Part shown: piece by piece, positions 37,142-46,625 of the stretch
How the letters are laid out: each line of letters starts with the position of its first letter
Numbering within the stretch: the first letter of the stretch is position 1
From: Rhizobium croatiense
Lineage (GTDB): Bacteria > Pseudomonadota > Alphaproteobacteria > Rhizobiales > Rhizobiaceae
Assembly (NCBI RefSeq): GCF_019793465.1
Contig: NZ_JAILYJ010000010.1
Span: 62,001-126,000, forward strand
Direction of reading: 5' to 3'
Length of the DNA: 64,000 nucleotides
Position numbers and translations under genes: made by a program
Notes under the pieces: model-generated
Databases searched by the model: none
What the model saw: only the letters and a program-made list of their open reading frames with translations
Told to the model about the DNA's origin: nothing

Positions 37142-38149
37142 CTAGATGTCAAAATTGACCATGTTGCGCATGACGAAGATGCCGATCGACATCCAGATCG
37201 CTGAGACACCCATGATAAAATGACCGCGCGGATCGGTAAAAAGGATCATCATGTAGTTCGGCGAGGTGAGGTAGACGAGAGTCGCGACGATGAAGGGCAG
37301 CGCGCCGATGATGACGGCCGACGCCTTGGCTTCCATCGACAGCGCCGACACCTTGGCCTTCATCTTCCGGCGCTCGCGTAGCACCTTGGAGAGGTTGCCG
37401 ATCGCTTCCGACAGATTGCCGCCCGCCTGCGACTGGATGGCGATGACGATCGCGAAGAAGTTGACTTCCTGGAGCGGCATGTGGAGCGTCATGCGGGCGC
37501 AGGCGTCGGGAATGCTGAGGCCCACCTGCTGCGCCTCGATGACCCGCCGGAACTCGCTCTTGACCGGCTCGGTGCCTTCGGTTCCGATCAGCCGGATCGC
37601 ATCGTTGAGCGGCAGACCTGACTTGATCGAGCGGGTAATGACGTCGAGCGCATTGGGGAGCTCGTTGAGGAATTTGGTCTGGCGGCGCTTGATCAGGAAG
37701 CCGAGAACCCAGCGCGGCAGGCCGAGACCGGCAACGACGGCAATGCCGGCCATGACCAGCAGGGATGCGCCGAGGACGAAAGCCACAAGCAGCAGAACCG
37801 AGGCGAAGACGGCGCTGAAGAGATAGAACTGCGACAGGCTGACCGTCAGGCCGGCCTGCACCAGACGCGATTTGATCGACAGGGTCTTCTTGGTCTTTTC
37901 GTTCTGACGCTTTTCCAGATCCTTCAGATTGTCCTGCACCGATTTGCGCCGCTTCGACAGTTCCTGCACGCGGTCGCGGGCAGCCTTGACCTTGACCCGG
38001 TCGACCTCTGCCGATTTCACACGATTGATGCGGCTTGCCGATTTCTTGTCGGTCTCGATCCGGGAAAACATCAGGGCATAGGCGACCGCCGCCGCGGAAA
38101 CTGCGGCGAGGACGACGATTGCCAGGACTACCGGATCGAACCCGAACAT
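37142..38149 (-). CDS. tadB: Tad inner membrane platform protein TadB
   Basis: The 335-residue T2SS F-domain protein has an N-terminal membrane anchor, a charged linker (about 30-95), a helix pair, and the ELPNALDVITRSIKSGLPLN motif typical of TadB. It follows cpaF by 4 bp and precedes tadC, the standard order. Confidence 0.93.
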   Translation of the reverse strand: MFGFDPVVLAIVVLAAVSAAAVAYALMFSRIETDKKSASRINRVKSAEVDRVKVKAARDRVQELSKRRKSVQDNLKDLEKRQNEKTKKTLSIKSRLVQAGLTVSLSQFYLFSAVFASVLLLVAFVLGASLLVMAGIAVVAGLGLPRWVLGFLIKRRQTKFLNELPNALDVITRSIKSGLPLNDAIRLIGTEGTEPVKSEFRRVIEAQQVGLSIPDACARMTLHMPLQEVNFFAIVIAIQSQAGGNLSEAIGNLSKVLRERRKMKAKVSALSMEAKASAVIIGALPFIVATLVYLTSPNYMMILFTDPRGHFIMGVSAIWMSIGIFVMRNMVNFDI

Positions 38150-38153
38150 CAGC

Positions 38154-39632
38154 CTAATCCTTGGTTTTCGCTTCCATCGCGTCGAGGGCGGCGGCCAGGC
38201 GCTTTTCCTCGTTGAAGTAACGAGCCCGATCCCAGAAATGCGGTTTTCCGACGCCGGTCGACATGTGCCGGCCGATCAATCGGCCGCCCGCGTCTTCGCC
38301 TTCGATCTCGTAGCGCATCAGATCCTGGGTGATGATGACGTCGCCTTCCATGCCGATCACCTCGGTGATCTGGGTGATGCGGCGCGAACCGTCACGAAGG
38401 CGCGCCGCCTGGATGATGACGTCGACCGAGGTGGAGATGATCTCGCGCACCGTCTTTGCCGGCAGCGTGAAGCCGCCCATGGCGATCATCGATTCGATAC
38501 GGCTCAGGCATTCGCGCGGGGTGTTGGCGTGGATCGTGCCCATTGAGCCGTCGTGGCCGGTGTTCATCGCCTGCAGCAGGTCGAAAACCTCGGGTCCGCG
38601 CACTTCGCCGACGATGATGCGCTCGGGACGCATACGCAGGCAGTTCTTGACGAGATCGCGCATAGTGATCTCGCCCTCGCCTTCGATATTCGGCGGGCGC
38701 GTTTCGAGCCGCACGACATGCGGCTGCTGCAGCTGCAGTTCGGCCGTATCCTCGCAGGTGATGACGCGCTCGTCGCGGTCGATATAATTGGTGAGGCAAT
38801 TCAGAAGCGTCGTCTTGCCCGAGCCCGTGCCGCCTGAAATGATGACGTTGCAGCGCACCCGCCCGATGATCTGCAGCACGGTCGCGCCTTCCGGGGTGAT
38901 CGCGCCGAAACGGACGAGCTGATCGAGCGTCAGCTTGTCCTTCTTGAACTTGCGGATGGTGAGCGCCGGCCCGTCGATCGACAGCGGCGGCGCGATGACG
39001 TTGACGCGCGAGCCATCGGGCAGGCGCGCATCGCAGATCGGGCTCGATTCATCGACGCGGCGGCCGACCTGGCTGACAATGCGCTGGCAGATGGAAAGAA
39101 GCTGAGCATTGTCACGAAAACGGATTTCCGATTCGATCGTCTTGCCGCCGACTTCGATGAAGGTCTGGCCGGCGCCATTGACCATGATGTCGGCGATGTC
39201 GTCGCGCGCCAGCAGCGGCTCCAGCGGACCGTAGCCGAGGACGTCGTTGCAGATATCTTCGAGCAGTTCTTCCTGCTCGGAGATCGACATCGCGAAATTC
39301 TTGATGGTGATGATGTCGTTGACGATGTCGCGGATTTCCTCGCGCGCGCTTTCGCCGTCGAGCTTGGAAAGCTGCGAGAGATCGATCGTGTCGATCAGTG
39401 CAGAAAAGACCTGCTGTTTGGTGTCGTAATATTCGTCGGTGCGAACGGGGCGCTTACGCTGCGGCGCCTGCATCGGCGGCGGCGTCACCTGCTGGCGCTG
39501 GTTCTCGCTCGAGGGTTCGACCAGAATGGAGGGAGAGGAAGCCACGGGTGCAGGCGCAGCCGGAGCCGGCGGCGGAGGAGCGATCGCACCCCCAGCCTTT
39601 CCGAAACCTTCGTTTCCGCGTTTTCCAAACAT
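38154..39632 (-). CDS. cpaF: Tad secretion ATPase CpaF/TadA
   Basis: The 492-residue hexameric ATPase powers pilus assembly. It has a Pro-rich N terminus (1-60), an N-terminal domain, Walker [13 protein letters not shown], the Asp box [12 protein letters not shown], Walker [10 protein letters not shown] and the His box [13 protein letters not shown] repeat element (39655-39780) separates it from cpaE upstream in transcription. Confidence 0.96.
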   Translation of the reverse strand: MFGKRGNEGFGKAGGAIAPPPPAPAAPAPVASSPSILVEPSSENQRQQVTPPPMQAPQRKRPVRTDEYYDTKQQVFSALIDTIDLSQLSKLDGESAREEIRDIVNDIITIKNFAMSISEQEELLEDICNDVLGYGPLEPLLARDDIADIMVNGAGQTFIEVGGKTIESEIRFRDNAQLLSICQRIVSQVGRRVDESSPICDARLPDGSRVNVIAPPLSIDGPALTIRKFKKDKLTLDQLVRFGAITPEGATVLQIIGRVRCNVIISGGTGSGKTTLLNCLTNYIDRDERVITCEDTAELQLQQPHVVRLETRPPNIEGEGEITMRDLVKNCLRMRPERIIVGEVRGPEVFDLLQAMNTGHDGSMGTIHANTPRECLSRIESMIAMGGFTLPAKTVREIISTSVDVIIQAARLRDGSRRITQITEVIGMEGDVIITQDLMRYEIEGEDAGGRLIGRHMSTGVGKPHFWDRARYFNEEKRLAAALDAMEAKTKD

Positions 39633-39654
39633 GCCCTCGATCCAATCTGCTCGT

Positions 39655-39780
39655 TCTAGAGCATTTCCGTTTTCTCCGAGTCACGGAAATGCGCTATCTT
39701 TTTGTTTTCACGCAATTCCCGGCAAAAGCGCTTCGCGATTTGCCTGGCAAAACCGCTTCACACTTTTGCTGGAATTGCTC
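39655..39780. repeat. Two-palindrome intergenic element, copy A (between cpaE and cpaF)
   Basis: Palindrome 1 (AGCATTTCCGT/ACGGAAATGCGCT, 39660-39693) is joined by TCTTTTTGTTTT to palindrome 2 (GCAATTCC at 39712-39719, GGAATTGC at 39771-39778). Inside palindrome 2 the core GGCAAAACCGCTTCACACTT is preceded by a near-copy (GGCAAAAGCGCTTCGCGATT), so the core is duplicated. It resembles rhizobial RIME-type elements. It would be transcribed between cpaE and cpaF. Confidence 0.75.
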
Positions 39781-39785
39781 ATCGT

Positions 39786-41063
39786 TTACTTGCGCTTCAG
39801 GAGGCCCAGCAGGCCGCCCTTCTTCGCCTTCCTGATCGCGACCCGGCCGGTGACGATGTGCGATATCTGCGAAAAGGTCTCAGCCGTCGGCGACCTGGGA
39901 TCGACTTCCGAGATCATCCGGCCGCTGTTGGCCGCGTTGCCGAAGAGGTTGATGTCGAAGGGGATGATCGCGATCGGATCAATCTCCAGCGGCTCACAGA
40001 AATCCGACGGCGAGATCTCGGGACGTTTCGGCATGCCGACCTGATTGAGGATGAGATGCGGCGGCTTGTCATTCGGCCGCATCTTGCGCAGCGCATCCAG
40101 CATGTTTTTGGTGTTGCGCAGGTTGGCAAGATCGGGCACCGCCGCGATGACCACCTCGTCGACGCTCGCCAGCACCGAGCGGGTCCATTCCGACCATGCA
40201 TGCGGAACGTCGAGCACGGTGACGGGGGCGCTGCGCTGCAGGACGTCGAGCACCGGCTGGAAGGCCTGGCCGTCGAAATCATAGGCGCGGTCGAGCAGCG
40301 AGGGTGCGGCGAGCAGCGACAGATGCTCGGAACATTTCGTCAGCAGGCGGTCGAGGAAGACCTCGTCGAGACGGTCGGGCGCGAAGACCGCCTCGGCGAT
40401 GCCCTGGGCTGGATCCTGGTCGAAGTCGATATTCGCCGTGCCATAGGGAAGGTCGAGGTCGGCGAGGATCGTCTCGGTGGAGAAGAGATTGGAAATGCCG
40501 AAAGCGCAATTATGGGCGATGGTCGAAGCGCCGGTGCCACCCTTCGAGCCGATGAAGGCGATGCTGCGGCCGAGCGGCTCGGCTTCCGGATCGACGAAGA
40601 TCGAGGCCATCGCCGCAAGGATATCGGGCATGGCCACGGGCTGGACCATGTATTCGGAAATGCCGTTGCGGATCAGCTCGCGATAAAGTCCGATATCGTT
40701 ATAGTAGCCGACGATGACGACCTTGGTGGTCGGATCGCAGACCGCGGCGAGCGGGGCGAGCTCAGCAAGGAGGCTTCCGACATTCGCCTTGGTCTCGAGG
40801 ATGATGAGGTTCGGCGTCGGCGCGCCGGAAAACATATTGGCAGCCGCTGCGATGCCGCCGCTGGTGATGCGCAGGCTCACCTTCGCCATGCGCCGGTCAT
40901 TTGCGCAGCGTTCCATGACCTGCTGCAAGGTCTCGCTCTCGCAGAAGGCGTGAACGGAAATGCGCGGCAGCGGCCGCATGGCCTCCAGATCCGCCATGCG
41001 CACCGCCTCTTCGGCATGACGAAGCTCGCTGGGGTTCTTGATCTCGTATTCGATGGCGCTCAT
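39786..41063 (-). CDS. cpaE: Pilus localisation ATPase CpaE/TadZ
   Basis: The 425-residue protein has an N-terminal receiver-like domain (about 30-150) and a C-terminal ParA/MinD-type ATPase with FIGSKGGTGASTIAHN (deviant Walker A), LADLDLPYGTANIDFD and a MinD-like tail. CpaE/TadZ marks the pole where the Tad machine is built. It lies between cpaD and cpaF as in Caulobacter. Confidence 0.93.
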   Translation of the reverse strand: MSAIEYEIKNPSELRHAEEAVRMADLEAMRPLPRISVHAFCESETLQQVMERCANDRRMAKVSLRITSGGIAAAANMFSGAPTPNLIILETKANVGSLLAELAPLAAVCDPTTKVVIVGYYNDIGLYRELIRNGISEYMVQPVAMPDILAAMASIFVDPEAEPLGRSIAFIGSKGGTGASTIAHNCAFGISNLFSTETILADLDLPYGTANIDFDQDPAQGIAEAVFAPDRLDEVFLDRLLTKCSEHLSLLAAPSLLDRAYDFDGQAFQPVLDVLQRSAPVTVLDVPHAWSEWTRSVLASVDEVVIAAVPDLANLRNTKNMLDALRKMRPNDKPPHLILNQVGMPKRPEISPSDFCEPLEIDPIAIIPFDINLFGNAANSGRMISEVDPRSPTAETFSQISHIVTGRVAIRKAKKGGLLGLLKRK

Positions 41064-41077
41064 CGTCCCGTCTCGCC

Positions 41078-41836
41078 TCAGAAGCTGCTGTCGCTGCCGG
41101 CGACATCCTCGATCGTCGATGTCGTCGTTCGGTATTCCTGGATCGCATTGTTGCGCCGCTGCGCGTCGATCGGCGTCATGCCGCGAGGCGCCACCAGGTC
41201 CTCCGGATTGGCGACCTGGGCGGCGAGGTTGTTCTGCGTGGCGCAGCCGAAATTATAGTAATTCTGATTGGCGAAATCGTTCGAGATGTCCTTCGGCCAC
41301 TGACCGCACTGCGTGGTGATCGCGGTCGTGCCGGTGAAGCTCAGGCGGATCGGCGCCGCATCGCCGGCACCGGCGGCGGCATAGGAGGTATTGATGATTT
41401 TCGAGCTCGCGATCCCTCTCGACGCCAACTCGGCGCGGACCTGATTGCGCAGCTGATGGGCGGCTGCCGAATTCGGCGAGCCTTCCGGCGACAATACATA
41501 CACCGGACCCGAGGCGCGGGAGATATAGTTTGCGGCAAAGCCGCGGATGAGATCGCGCTGGGCGATGGTCAGGCGCCGATCGGTGGAAGCAACCGGAATA
41601 TCCACCGTCTGCTCGGCCTCGGTGACGATGATCGGGTGACGGGCACGGTAATCATCCGGAATGCCGCCGGTTGTCAGCTGGTCGTGCGGGCCGGCGCATC
41701 CGGAAAGGATCGCCACCGAAACGGCGGCCGTGACGAAAAGCGCCTTGGAGATTGCGAGCCGGGGTGTCGTCGAAGTCATGAAGGCCATCGCCTGATCTCT
41801 GTTCTGTGCCATTGCTGCCGATCCCGCTCCACTCAT
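41078..41836 (-). CDS. cpaD: Pilus assembly lipoprotein CpaD
   Basis: A lipoprotein signal (lipobox ILSGC, then AGPHDQL) leads a CpaD domain with a HPIIVTEAEQTVDIPV segment, QRDLIRGFAANYI, and CGQWPKDISNDFANQNYYNF and GCATQNNLAAQV at the C-terminal half. CpaD is an outer membrane part of the Tad secretin complex. The start at 41836 overlaps the cpaC stop by 4 bp, but internal ATGs at 41788 or 41779 give a more usual signal length. Confidence 0.92.
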   Translation of the reverse strand: MSGAGSAAMAQNRDQAMAFMTSTTPRLAISKALFVTAAVSVAILSGCAGPHDQLTTGGIPDDYRARHPIIVTEAEQTVDIPVASTDRRLTIAQRDLIRGFAANYISRASGPVYVLSPEGSPNSAAAHQLRNQVRAELASRGIASSKIINTSYAAAGAGDAAPIRLSFTGTTAITTQCGQWPKDISNDFANQNYYNFGCATQNNLAAQVANPEDLVAPRGMTPIDAQRRNNAIQEYRTTTSTIEDVAGSDSSF

Positions 41837-43338
41837 TTGTAGATAAACCCGATCGAGCCGTGGAACTGTGCATCCGCGACGGGTGCTTCGCGGCGGCCAT
41901 AGACCTTGTTGACACGGTTGAGGAAGAAGGTCGCACCGTCATTCTCGGGGCTGAAATTGTCGTCCGGCCGGTTCAGCTGATTGCGCGCCACCGGACGCAC
42001 CAGATAGGGCGTTGCGATGATGACGAGCTCGGTTTCCTGACGTTCGAAGCCCTTCTGACGGAACAGCGTTCCGAGCAGCGGAATCTTCGAAACGCCGGGC
42101 GTGCCGCCCATCGTCTGGGAGACGTTGTCGCGGATGAGGCCGGCGAGCGCGATCGAGCCGCCCGAGGGCAGCTCCACGGAGGTCTCTGCCGAACGGCGCT
42201 GATAGGTGGCGTTGCCACTGCCGGCCACCGGTTCGGAGACGTTGGTCTTGATCTCCAGGCTGATGCGGCCCGACGACAGCACAACCGGTTTGAAGGCCAG
42301 GTTGATACCATAATTGAACGGCACGACGGTGACATTGCCGTCGCTGTCGGTCGTCGAATAAAGCTGCTGGCCGCCGGAATTGAAGGTCGCGGCCTGGCCG
42401 GAGATTGCCGTCAGCGTCGGCTCGGCAAGCGTCCTGACCACCTTGGCCTGCTCCAGCGCGTTGAGATAGGTGGAGATATCGTATTTGCCGATCGAGCTCT
42501 TGAAGAGAGCCGCCAGGCCGCCGCCAACCGTCGCCGTCGCGCTGTCGGCGCTGGGAGTGCCGAGCTGGGCGACCGTCATGCCGGAGGAATTGGAAACCAG
42601 GTTATCAAAGCCGAGCTGCTTCAGGACCTCACGACGGACCTCGGCGATCGTGACCTTGAGGGTGACTTGGTCCTCACCCTCGATCTTCAGCAGGTTAACG
42701 ACCTGGGAAGTCTGCCGGCCTTCGGCAAAGAGCGCCACCGCGCTGTCGCCGCCGGTACCGGACGCCGTCTCCGTTCTCGTCGTCGCCTCGCCGCCCTTCA
42801 GGAAAACCTGGGCGAGATCGGCGGCCTGCGTGGCATCCTGCGGGGTGCGCACGGAACCGGTCAGGACGATGTTGTCGGAGACGATTTCGACATTGATGGC
42901 GGAATCGGGAATGAAGCGGCGGAGATTGGCTTCGAGACCGGAGACGTCGCGTTCGATCTCGATATCGAGATTGATGATCTCCTGCCCGCCGGCGCCGAAG
43001 ACGAAAATATTCGTCTGGCCGACCTTCTTGCCGAACAGATAGATGCGCCGCGAGGTACGGGTGACGGCATCGGCCATACTCGGATCGGATACGAGAATAT
43101 CGTGCGCATCCTCCGGCAGATCAACGACGACGGCCTTGTTCAGCCCGAGCTTCAGCCGACGATGCGCGTCGGGGCCGGTCTGCGCGATGCGGATAAGGTT
43201 TCCAGAATCGGCACGCGCCTGATCGAGGGCGAGAAGCGGCCCGAAAGGGGCTGGCGCCAGGCCGGTGACGCTCATCGCAAACGAAAGGCTACCTGTCAGG
43301 AGAAGTTTGGCGCGCCGCGTTGAATTGCCCATTTGCAC
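41833..43338 (-). CDS. cpaC: Tad secretin CpaC/RcpA
   Basis: The 501-residue outer membrane secretin has a signal peptide (through about residue 35), an N-terminal pilus-assembly domain (NKAVVVDLPEDAHDILVSDP), a BON-like segment, and a secretin domain with GGSIALAGLIRDNVSQTMGG and VSKIPLLGTLFRQKGFER, which are hallmark sites of type II/IV secretins. It is located between cpaB and cpaD. Confidence 0.96.
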   Translation of the reverse strand: MQMGNSTRRAKLLLTGSLSFAMSVTGLAPAPFGPLLALDQARADSGNLIRIAQTGPDAHRRLKLGLNKAVVVDLPEDAHDILVSDPSMADAVTRTSRRIYLFGKKVGQTNIFVFGAGGQEIINLDIEIERDVSGLEANLRRFIPDSAINVEIVSDNIVLTGSVRTPQDATQAADLAQVFLKGGEATTRTETASGTGGDSAVALFAEGRQTSQVVNLLKIEGEDQVTLKVTIAEVRREVLKQLGFDNLVSNSSGMTVAQLGTPSADSATATVGGGLAALFKSSIGKYDISTYLNALEQAKVVRTLAEPTLTAISGQAATFNSGGQQLYSTTDSDGNVTVVPFNYGINLAFKPVVLSSGRISLEIKTNVSEPVAGSGNATYQRRSAETSVELPSGGSIALAGLIRDNVSQTMGGTPGVSKIPLLGTLFRQKGFERQETELVIIATPYLVRPVARNQLNRPDDNFSPENDGATFFLNRVNKVYGRREAPVADAQFHGSIGFIYK

Positions 43339-43344
43339 GTCCCT

Positions 43345-44160
43345 TTACTCCGGCTTCGGCGCTTCGCCGGCGTCCGTTACGATGGAGCCCGACTTGATGA
43401 CCTGAATGATCGCACTGCCGTTGTCACCGCTCAGCAGGTAGTCGGCGGCACTGGTATCCTGCTCCTGTGCATCGGCGACCGAGCGCAGCGCGAGCGACAG
43501 CCGGTCGGCCATCTGCTGGGCTACGGCGAGAACCTTGGTTTGATCGGGCGTGAGCTCAAGCGTCGCAGTGGTGCCGACCACGGCCTTCGAGCCATCATCC
43601 TTTTCCTGGATCTGCTGGTCGATGGCGAGAACGCGGACATTGCTGAGCACCGTTTCGGTGATGAGCTTGTTGGCCTCGGTGCCCTTGCGGACCATGATGA
43701 CGTCGACGCGGTCGTTCGGCAGGATGAAGCCGCCGGCGCCCGTTGCCACGGATATCTCGGTCGCGACGGCGCGTTTGCCGGCCGGTAACAGCGACGACAG
43801 GATACGGCTGCTGGAATCGGCGACTTTTTCAGGCCGGATCGGCTCGCCTTCGAAGATCGGCAGACGCACGACGGCGCCCTGCAGATCCTTGATCGCATCC
43901 GGCTTGTCGGCTTCGGTGATGAATCCCTGGACGACGCCGTCCTTCGGCCAGGCCATCCAATGCACCGTGTCGTCGCCCAGCCTTGCGCCGACCGGCAGAT
44001 TGGCGCTCGAGACGAGGATGTTGACGGTGGGTTCTTTCTCGATGACCGACTGGACCTGGGTGACGACACTGCCACTGCCGGCCATTTGCATCGCCAGGAA
44101 GCCGGCGAGGCCGGCTGCCACCAGGGCGACAGCTAGGATTATCAGGCGGGCCGGTTTCAT
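43345..44160 (-). CDS. cpaB: Flp pilus assembly protein CpaB/RcpC
   Basis: The 271-residue protein has an N-terminal membrane anchor (RLIILAVALVAAGLAGFLAM) and an SAF/RcpC domain (PTVNILVSSANLPVGARLGD, GAVVRLPIFEGEPIRPEKV, GFILPNDRVDVIMV). It is a periplasmic accessory of the secretin. A TTAA-N7-TTAA box lies 89 bp upstream of its start, and an internal promoter is likely as in Caulobacter. Confidence 0.94.
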   Translation of the reverse strand: MKPARLIILAVALVAAGLAGFLAMQMAGSGSVVTQVQSVIEKEPTVNILVSSANLPVGARLGDDTVHWMAWPKDGVVQGFITEADKPDAIKDLQGAVVRLPIFEGEPIRPEKVADSSSRILSSLLPAGKRAVATEISVATGAGGFILPNDRVDVIMVRKGTEANKLITETVLSNVRVLAIDQQIQEKDDGSKAVVGTTATLELTPDQTKVLAVAQQMADRLSLALRSVADAQEQDTSAADYLLSGDNGSAIIQVIKSGSIVTDAGEAPKPE

Positions 44161-44248
44161 CGATCATTCCTCAAGGCACGATATGTTCGCCCTGCAGAAT
44201 GCTCAGCAATTGGTATAATTATGGTTAATGGAACGCTTACATTTTAAG

Positions 44249-44263
44249 TTAACGAGCATTTAA
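44249..44263. promoter_or_regulatory. CtrA-type box upstream of cpaB
   Basis: TTAA-CGAGCAT-TTAA is an exact match to the TTAA-N7-TTAA form bound by the cell-cycle regulator CtrA in Alphaproteobacteria. It is located in the 110-bp gap between cpaA and cpaB, 89 bp before the cpaB start. CtrA drives the pilA/cpa genes in Caulobacter, so use here is plausible but untested. Confidence 0.6.
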
Positions 44264-44270
44264 AATGCCG

Positions 44271-44789
44271 TTATTTCAGGCTTTCCAGCGCGGCGATGAA
44301 GATCGGAGAGGACGGGAAGGCCATGAAGCCGCCGATCGCGATGGCGATGCCGTAAGGGATCTTCTTGGCGAGCAGCACCGAGTTCGGGACCGGCAGGCCG
44401 ATGGCGAGAATGGTGTTCGACTGGGTCCTCACCAGCAGGATGAGCAAGGTGATGAGACCGCCGATCATGGCGACGTCGGCCATCAGCAGGGCGAGGGATT
44501 GGTTCAGGCCGAACCAGAGCGCGGTGGCGGTCAGAAGCTTGGCGTCTCCACCGCCCATCACATTGAATGCAAAAAGCGCAAAACAGGCGGCAAGCACGAT
44601 AGCGGCAGCGGCAAGATGCATGCCGATTGCCTCTAGGCCCAGGCCGGAAAGCGGCGCGAGCACGAGAAACGAGACGATAAGGATCAGGGAAACGCGGTTC
44701 GGGATCGTCATGGTGAACAGATCCGAGAAGGCCGCCATGGCGAGGCAGAGTGGCAGAATTAGAAAGACTGCAGCTGCGATCATGCGCAT
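44271..44789 (-). CDS. cpaA: Prepilin peptidase CpaA/TadV
   Basis: The 172-residue polytopic aspartic protease of the GxGD type processes Flp prepilin. The first catalytic Asp is in AAFSDLFTMTIPNR, the second in the GGGDAKLL motif. Six or so membrane helices are present; the N-terminal cytoplasmic domain of PilD enzymes is absent, as normal for TadV. The Met at 44783 is an alternative start. Confidence 0.93.
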   Translation of the reverse strand: MRMIAAAVFLILPLCLAMAAFSDLFTMTIPNRVSLILIVSFLVLAPLSGLGLEAIGMHLAAAAIVLAACFALFAFNVMGGGDAKLLTATALWFGLNQSLALLMADVAMIGGLITLLILLVRTQSNTILAIGLPVPNSVLLAKKIPYGIAIAIGGFMAFPSSPIFIAALESLK

Positions 44790-44905
44790 ACCCGATCATC
44801 GTAAGATACGAAAAGGCTCACGGCCGTACAGCGCGTGAGCCCGCTCGATAGACCAGCCAGAGCAGTTCCGGCCAGAATGGGAGATGCCGCGTTGCGGCAG
44901 CTCGC

Positions 44906-45091
44906 TTAGTTGGCCGCCGAAGTGGCGCCGTCCATCTTGGTGCTCAGGCCGTTGAAGGTGTTGCCGATCTTGCCGCCGAGGCTCGTTGCGCCGGTGATGA
45001 GCGCGACGGAAATGAGGGCGGCGATCAGGCCGTATTCGATTGCGGTCGCGCCGGATTCGTCCTTCAGAAAACGGCTAAAAAGCTTGGTCAT
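44906..45091 (-). CDS. pilA: Flp/Fap-type major pilin
   Basis: The 61-residue prepilin has a short basic leader (FSRFLKDE) and the Flp cleavage region SGATAIEYGLIAALISVALI, with Gly-Ala before Thr-Ala-Ile-Glu-Tyr as in Flp pilins; the tail is GGKIGNTFNGL and onward. Cleavage by CpaA would expose a hydrophobic N terminus that packs the pilus core. It is the first gene of the cpa series, with 116 bp to cpaA. Confidence 0.95.
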   Translation of the reverse strand: MTKLFSRFLKDESGATAIEYGLIAALISVALITGATSLGGKIGNTFNGLSTKMDGATSAAN

Positions 45092-45469
45092 GGTTACTCC
45101 TAACTCCAGTTGATGTTCAGCACGTCCGCCAACTGTTGCCGTTGATCGGATGACCGCAATCTAATGAATGGGCGTTTCCATCGGCTTAAGAAAAAGAGTT
45201 AACGAGGTGTAAAGGCAATAACGGGCCGTTGTAGGGTAAGTGTTACCTTATTCATTTCTCTCAATATTTAACGATATTCCTGGGCTAACGACGGGTTTCA
45301 TCTGGAAATAGCGCCGGCTTCGCACCCAACTGGGACGTGTGTTGCTCGGAGTGCGTGCCAAATCGGATCATCCTGCCTCACCTCGAAACAACTGGGTGAG
45401 TTTAAAGCTTCATTCACCATTTTTTTCCATTCTATGCGCTATTGCGCTGTGATCGTGAAAGAGGACCAA
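45092..45469. promoter_or_regulatory. Divergent promoter region between pilA and the CpaC-N-like gene
   Basis: This 378-bp region holds no gene. It is AT-richer than the coding DNA and carries several TTAAC words (for instance near 45198 and 45270), including TTAA-N9-TTAA at 45186-45202, which has two bases too many for a standard CtrA site. Promoters of pilA (minus) and of the gene at 45470 (plus) must lie here; I cannot place -35/-10 boxes with confidence. Confidence 0.5.
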
Positions 45470-45880
45470 ATGTCATCGAGCGGCAAAACCATCTTCTTTG
45501 CCGGCATGATCGCCGTTTTCGCTGTTTCGGGAGTTTCCGCGGCCGCAGACGATGACATGCTGCGCGTCTATATGGATCACGCGCGTGTGTTGAAGCTCGA
45601 CCGCCCCGTCAGCAAGGTGATCGTCGGCAATGCCAAGGTCGCCGACGCGACCGTGGCCGATGCCAAGACGATCGTCCTGACAGGACGCAGCTTCGGCACG
45701 ACCAATCTCGTTCTGCTGGACGCCGACGGCAACGCCATCCTCGACGAGCGCATCCTGGTGTCGATCGATGAGGGCAATACGGTGCGCGTCTACCGGCAGA
45801 CGGAGCGCTCCGTGCTGTCCTGCACGCCGAACTGCGAGCAGCACGCGCAGCAAGCGGCCGGCGGCACCACGTCACCCTGA
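45470..45880 (+). CDS. Stand-alone pilus assembly N-terminal domain protein (CpaC-N like)
   Basis: The 136-residue product has a signal peptide (SSSGKTIFFAGMIAVFAVSG, ending SAAA) and one T2SS/T3SS pilus N-terminal domain: MDHARVLKLDRPVSKVIVGN, AKVADATVADAKTIVLTGRS and FGTTNLVLLDADG. CpaC carries the same domain before its secretin part, so this is a free copy of it. A Cys pair (SCTPNCEQ) occurs at the C terminus. It likely works in the periplasm with the Tad secretin. The ATG at 45470 is preferred to the one at 45434. Confidence 0.85.
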   Translation: MSSSGKTIFFAGMIAVFAVSGVSAAADDDMLRVYMDHARVLKLDRPVSKVIVGNAKVADATVADAKTIVLTGRSFGTTNLVLLDADGNAILDERILVSIDEGNTVRVYRQTERSVLSCTPNCEQHAQQAAGGTTSP

Positions 45881-45989
45881 TCGGCCCGGCTCGATCTTCG
45901 CCATTCGTTAAAATCATCGTATCGGACTGAAACGGAAAATCAACGAACGGACCCTAGTGTGGCAGGTAGATGTCGCTCGGGTCCAGGCA

Positions 45990-46625
45990 ATGACGGTAGT
46001 TGATCAGAAGACGGATGGGGAGCGCGCCTTCGCGCCGTTCCGTTTTTCCCAGTTTCGCGCTGCCGCCCGCTCGCGCGACGGCGCGGCGGCGATCGAATTC
46101 GCCCTGCTTGCCATTCCTTATTTCGTCGTGATCTTCGCGATCCTCGAAACCTTCATCGCTTTCGCCGCCGAAGAACTCGTCTCCAATGCCGTCGATACGA
46201 TGAGCCGCCGGATGCGGACCGGGCAGATCACCTACAATCTCGGCCGTACGACCGATATGACTCAAACGCAATTCCGGCAGGCCTTCTGCGGCGAGATCGC
46301 GATCCTGATCAGTTGCTCGGCGACCGAGGCCGCCACGCCGAGCAAGCTTTACCTGGATGTGCAGACCTTCGCCGCCTTCTCGGCAATTCCGACGACAATC
46401 CCCAAGCTCTCCACCGACAGATATTCCGACATCAATACGGCCGCTATCAAATATTCGCCCGGCGGCGCCGGCACGATCAACATGGTGCGCGCCTACTATC
46501 GCTGGGAAATCATCACGGATCTGGTCCGGCCCTACATCACGACGATCCGTCCTTCCGACGGTTCGATGCCGACGCAATATCTGATCATCGCGACCGCGGC
46601 CTTCCAGAACGAGCAGTATCCATAA
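45990..46625 (+). CDS. TadE/TadG-like pseudopilin, first copy
   Basis: The product has a polar N terminus, then the TadE motif [20 protein letters not shown], a membrane helix with a conserved Glu for pilin-type packing, and a variable extracytoplasmic region of about 150 residues. Minor pseudopilins of this type are processed by CpaA and needed for Flp pili. A GTG at 45957 is an alternative start; ATG 45990 is preferred. It overlaps the next gene by one base. Confidence 0.85.
   Translation: MTVVDQKTDGERAFAPFRFSQFRAAARSRDGAAAIEFALLAIPYFVVIFAILETFIAFAAEELVSNAVDTMSRRMRTGQITYNLGRTTDMTQTQFRQAFCGEIAILISCSATEAATPSKLYLDVQTFAAFSAIPTTIPKLSTDRYSDINTAAIKYSPGGAGTINMVRAYYRWEIITDLVRPYITTIRPSDGSMPTQYLIIATAAFQNEQYP

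Noticed and set aside
39702..43323. Long plus-strand ORFs opposite cpaE and cpaC (39702-41258, 41806-43323)
   Set aside because: Both mirror well-identified tad genes and their products have the usual shadow composition.
45186..45202. CtrA site before pilA
   Set aside because: TTAA words are present but separated by 9 bp, not 7; kept only as a note in the promoter region.
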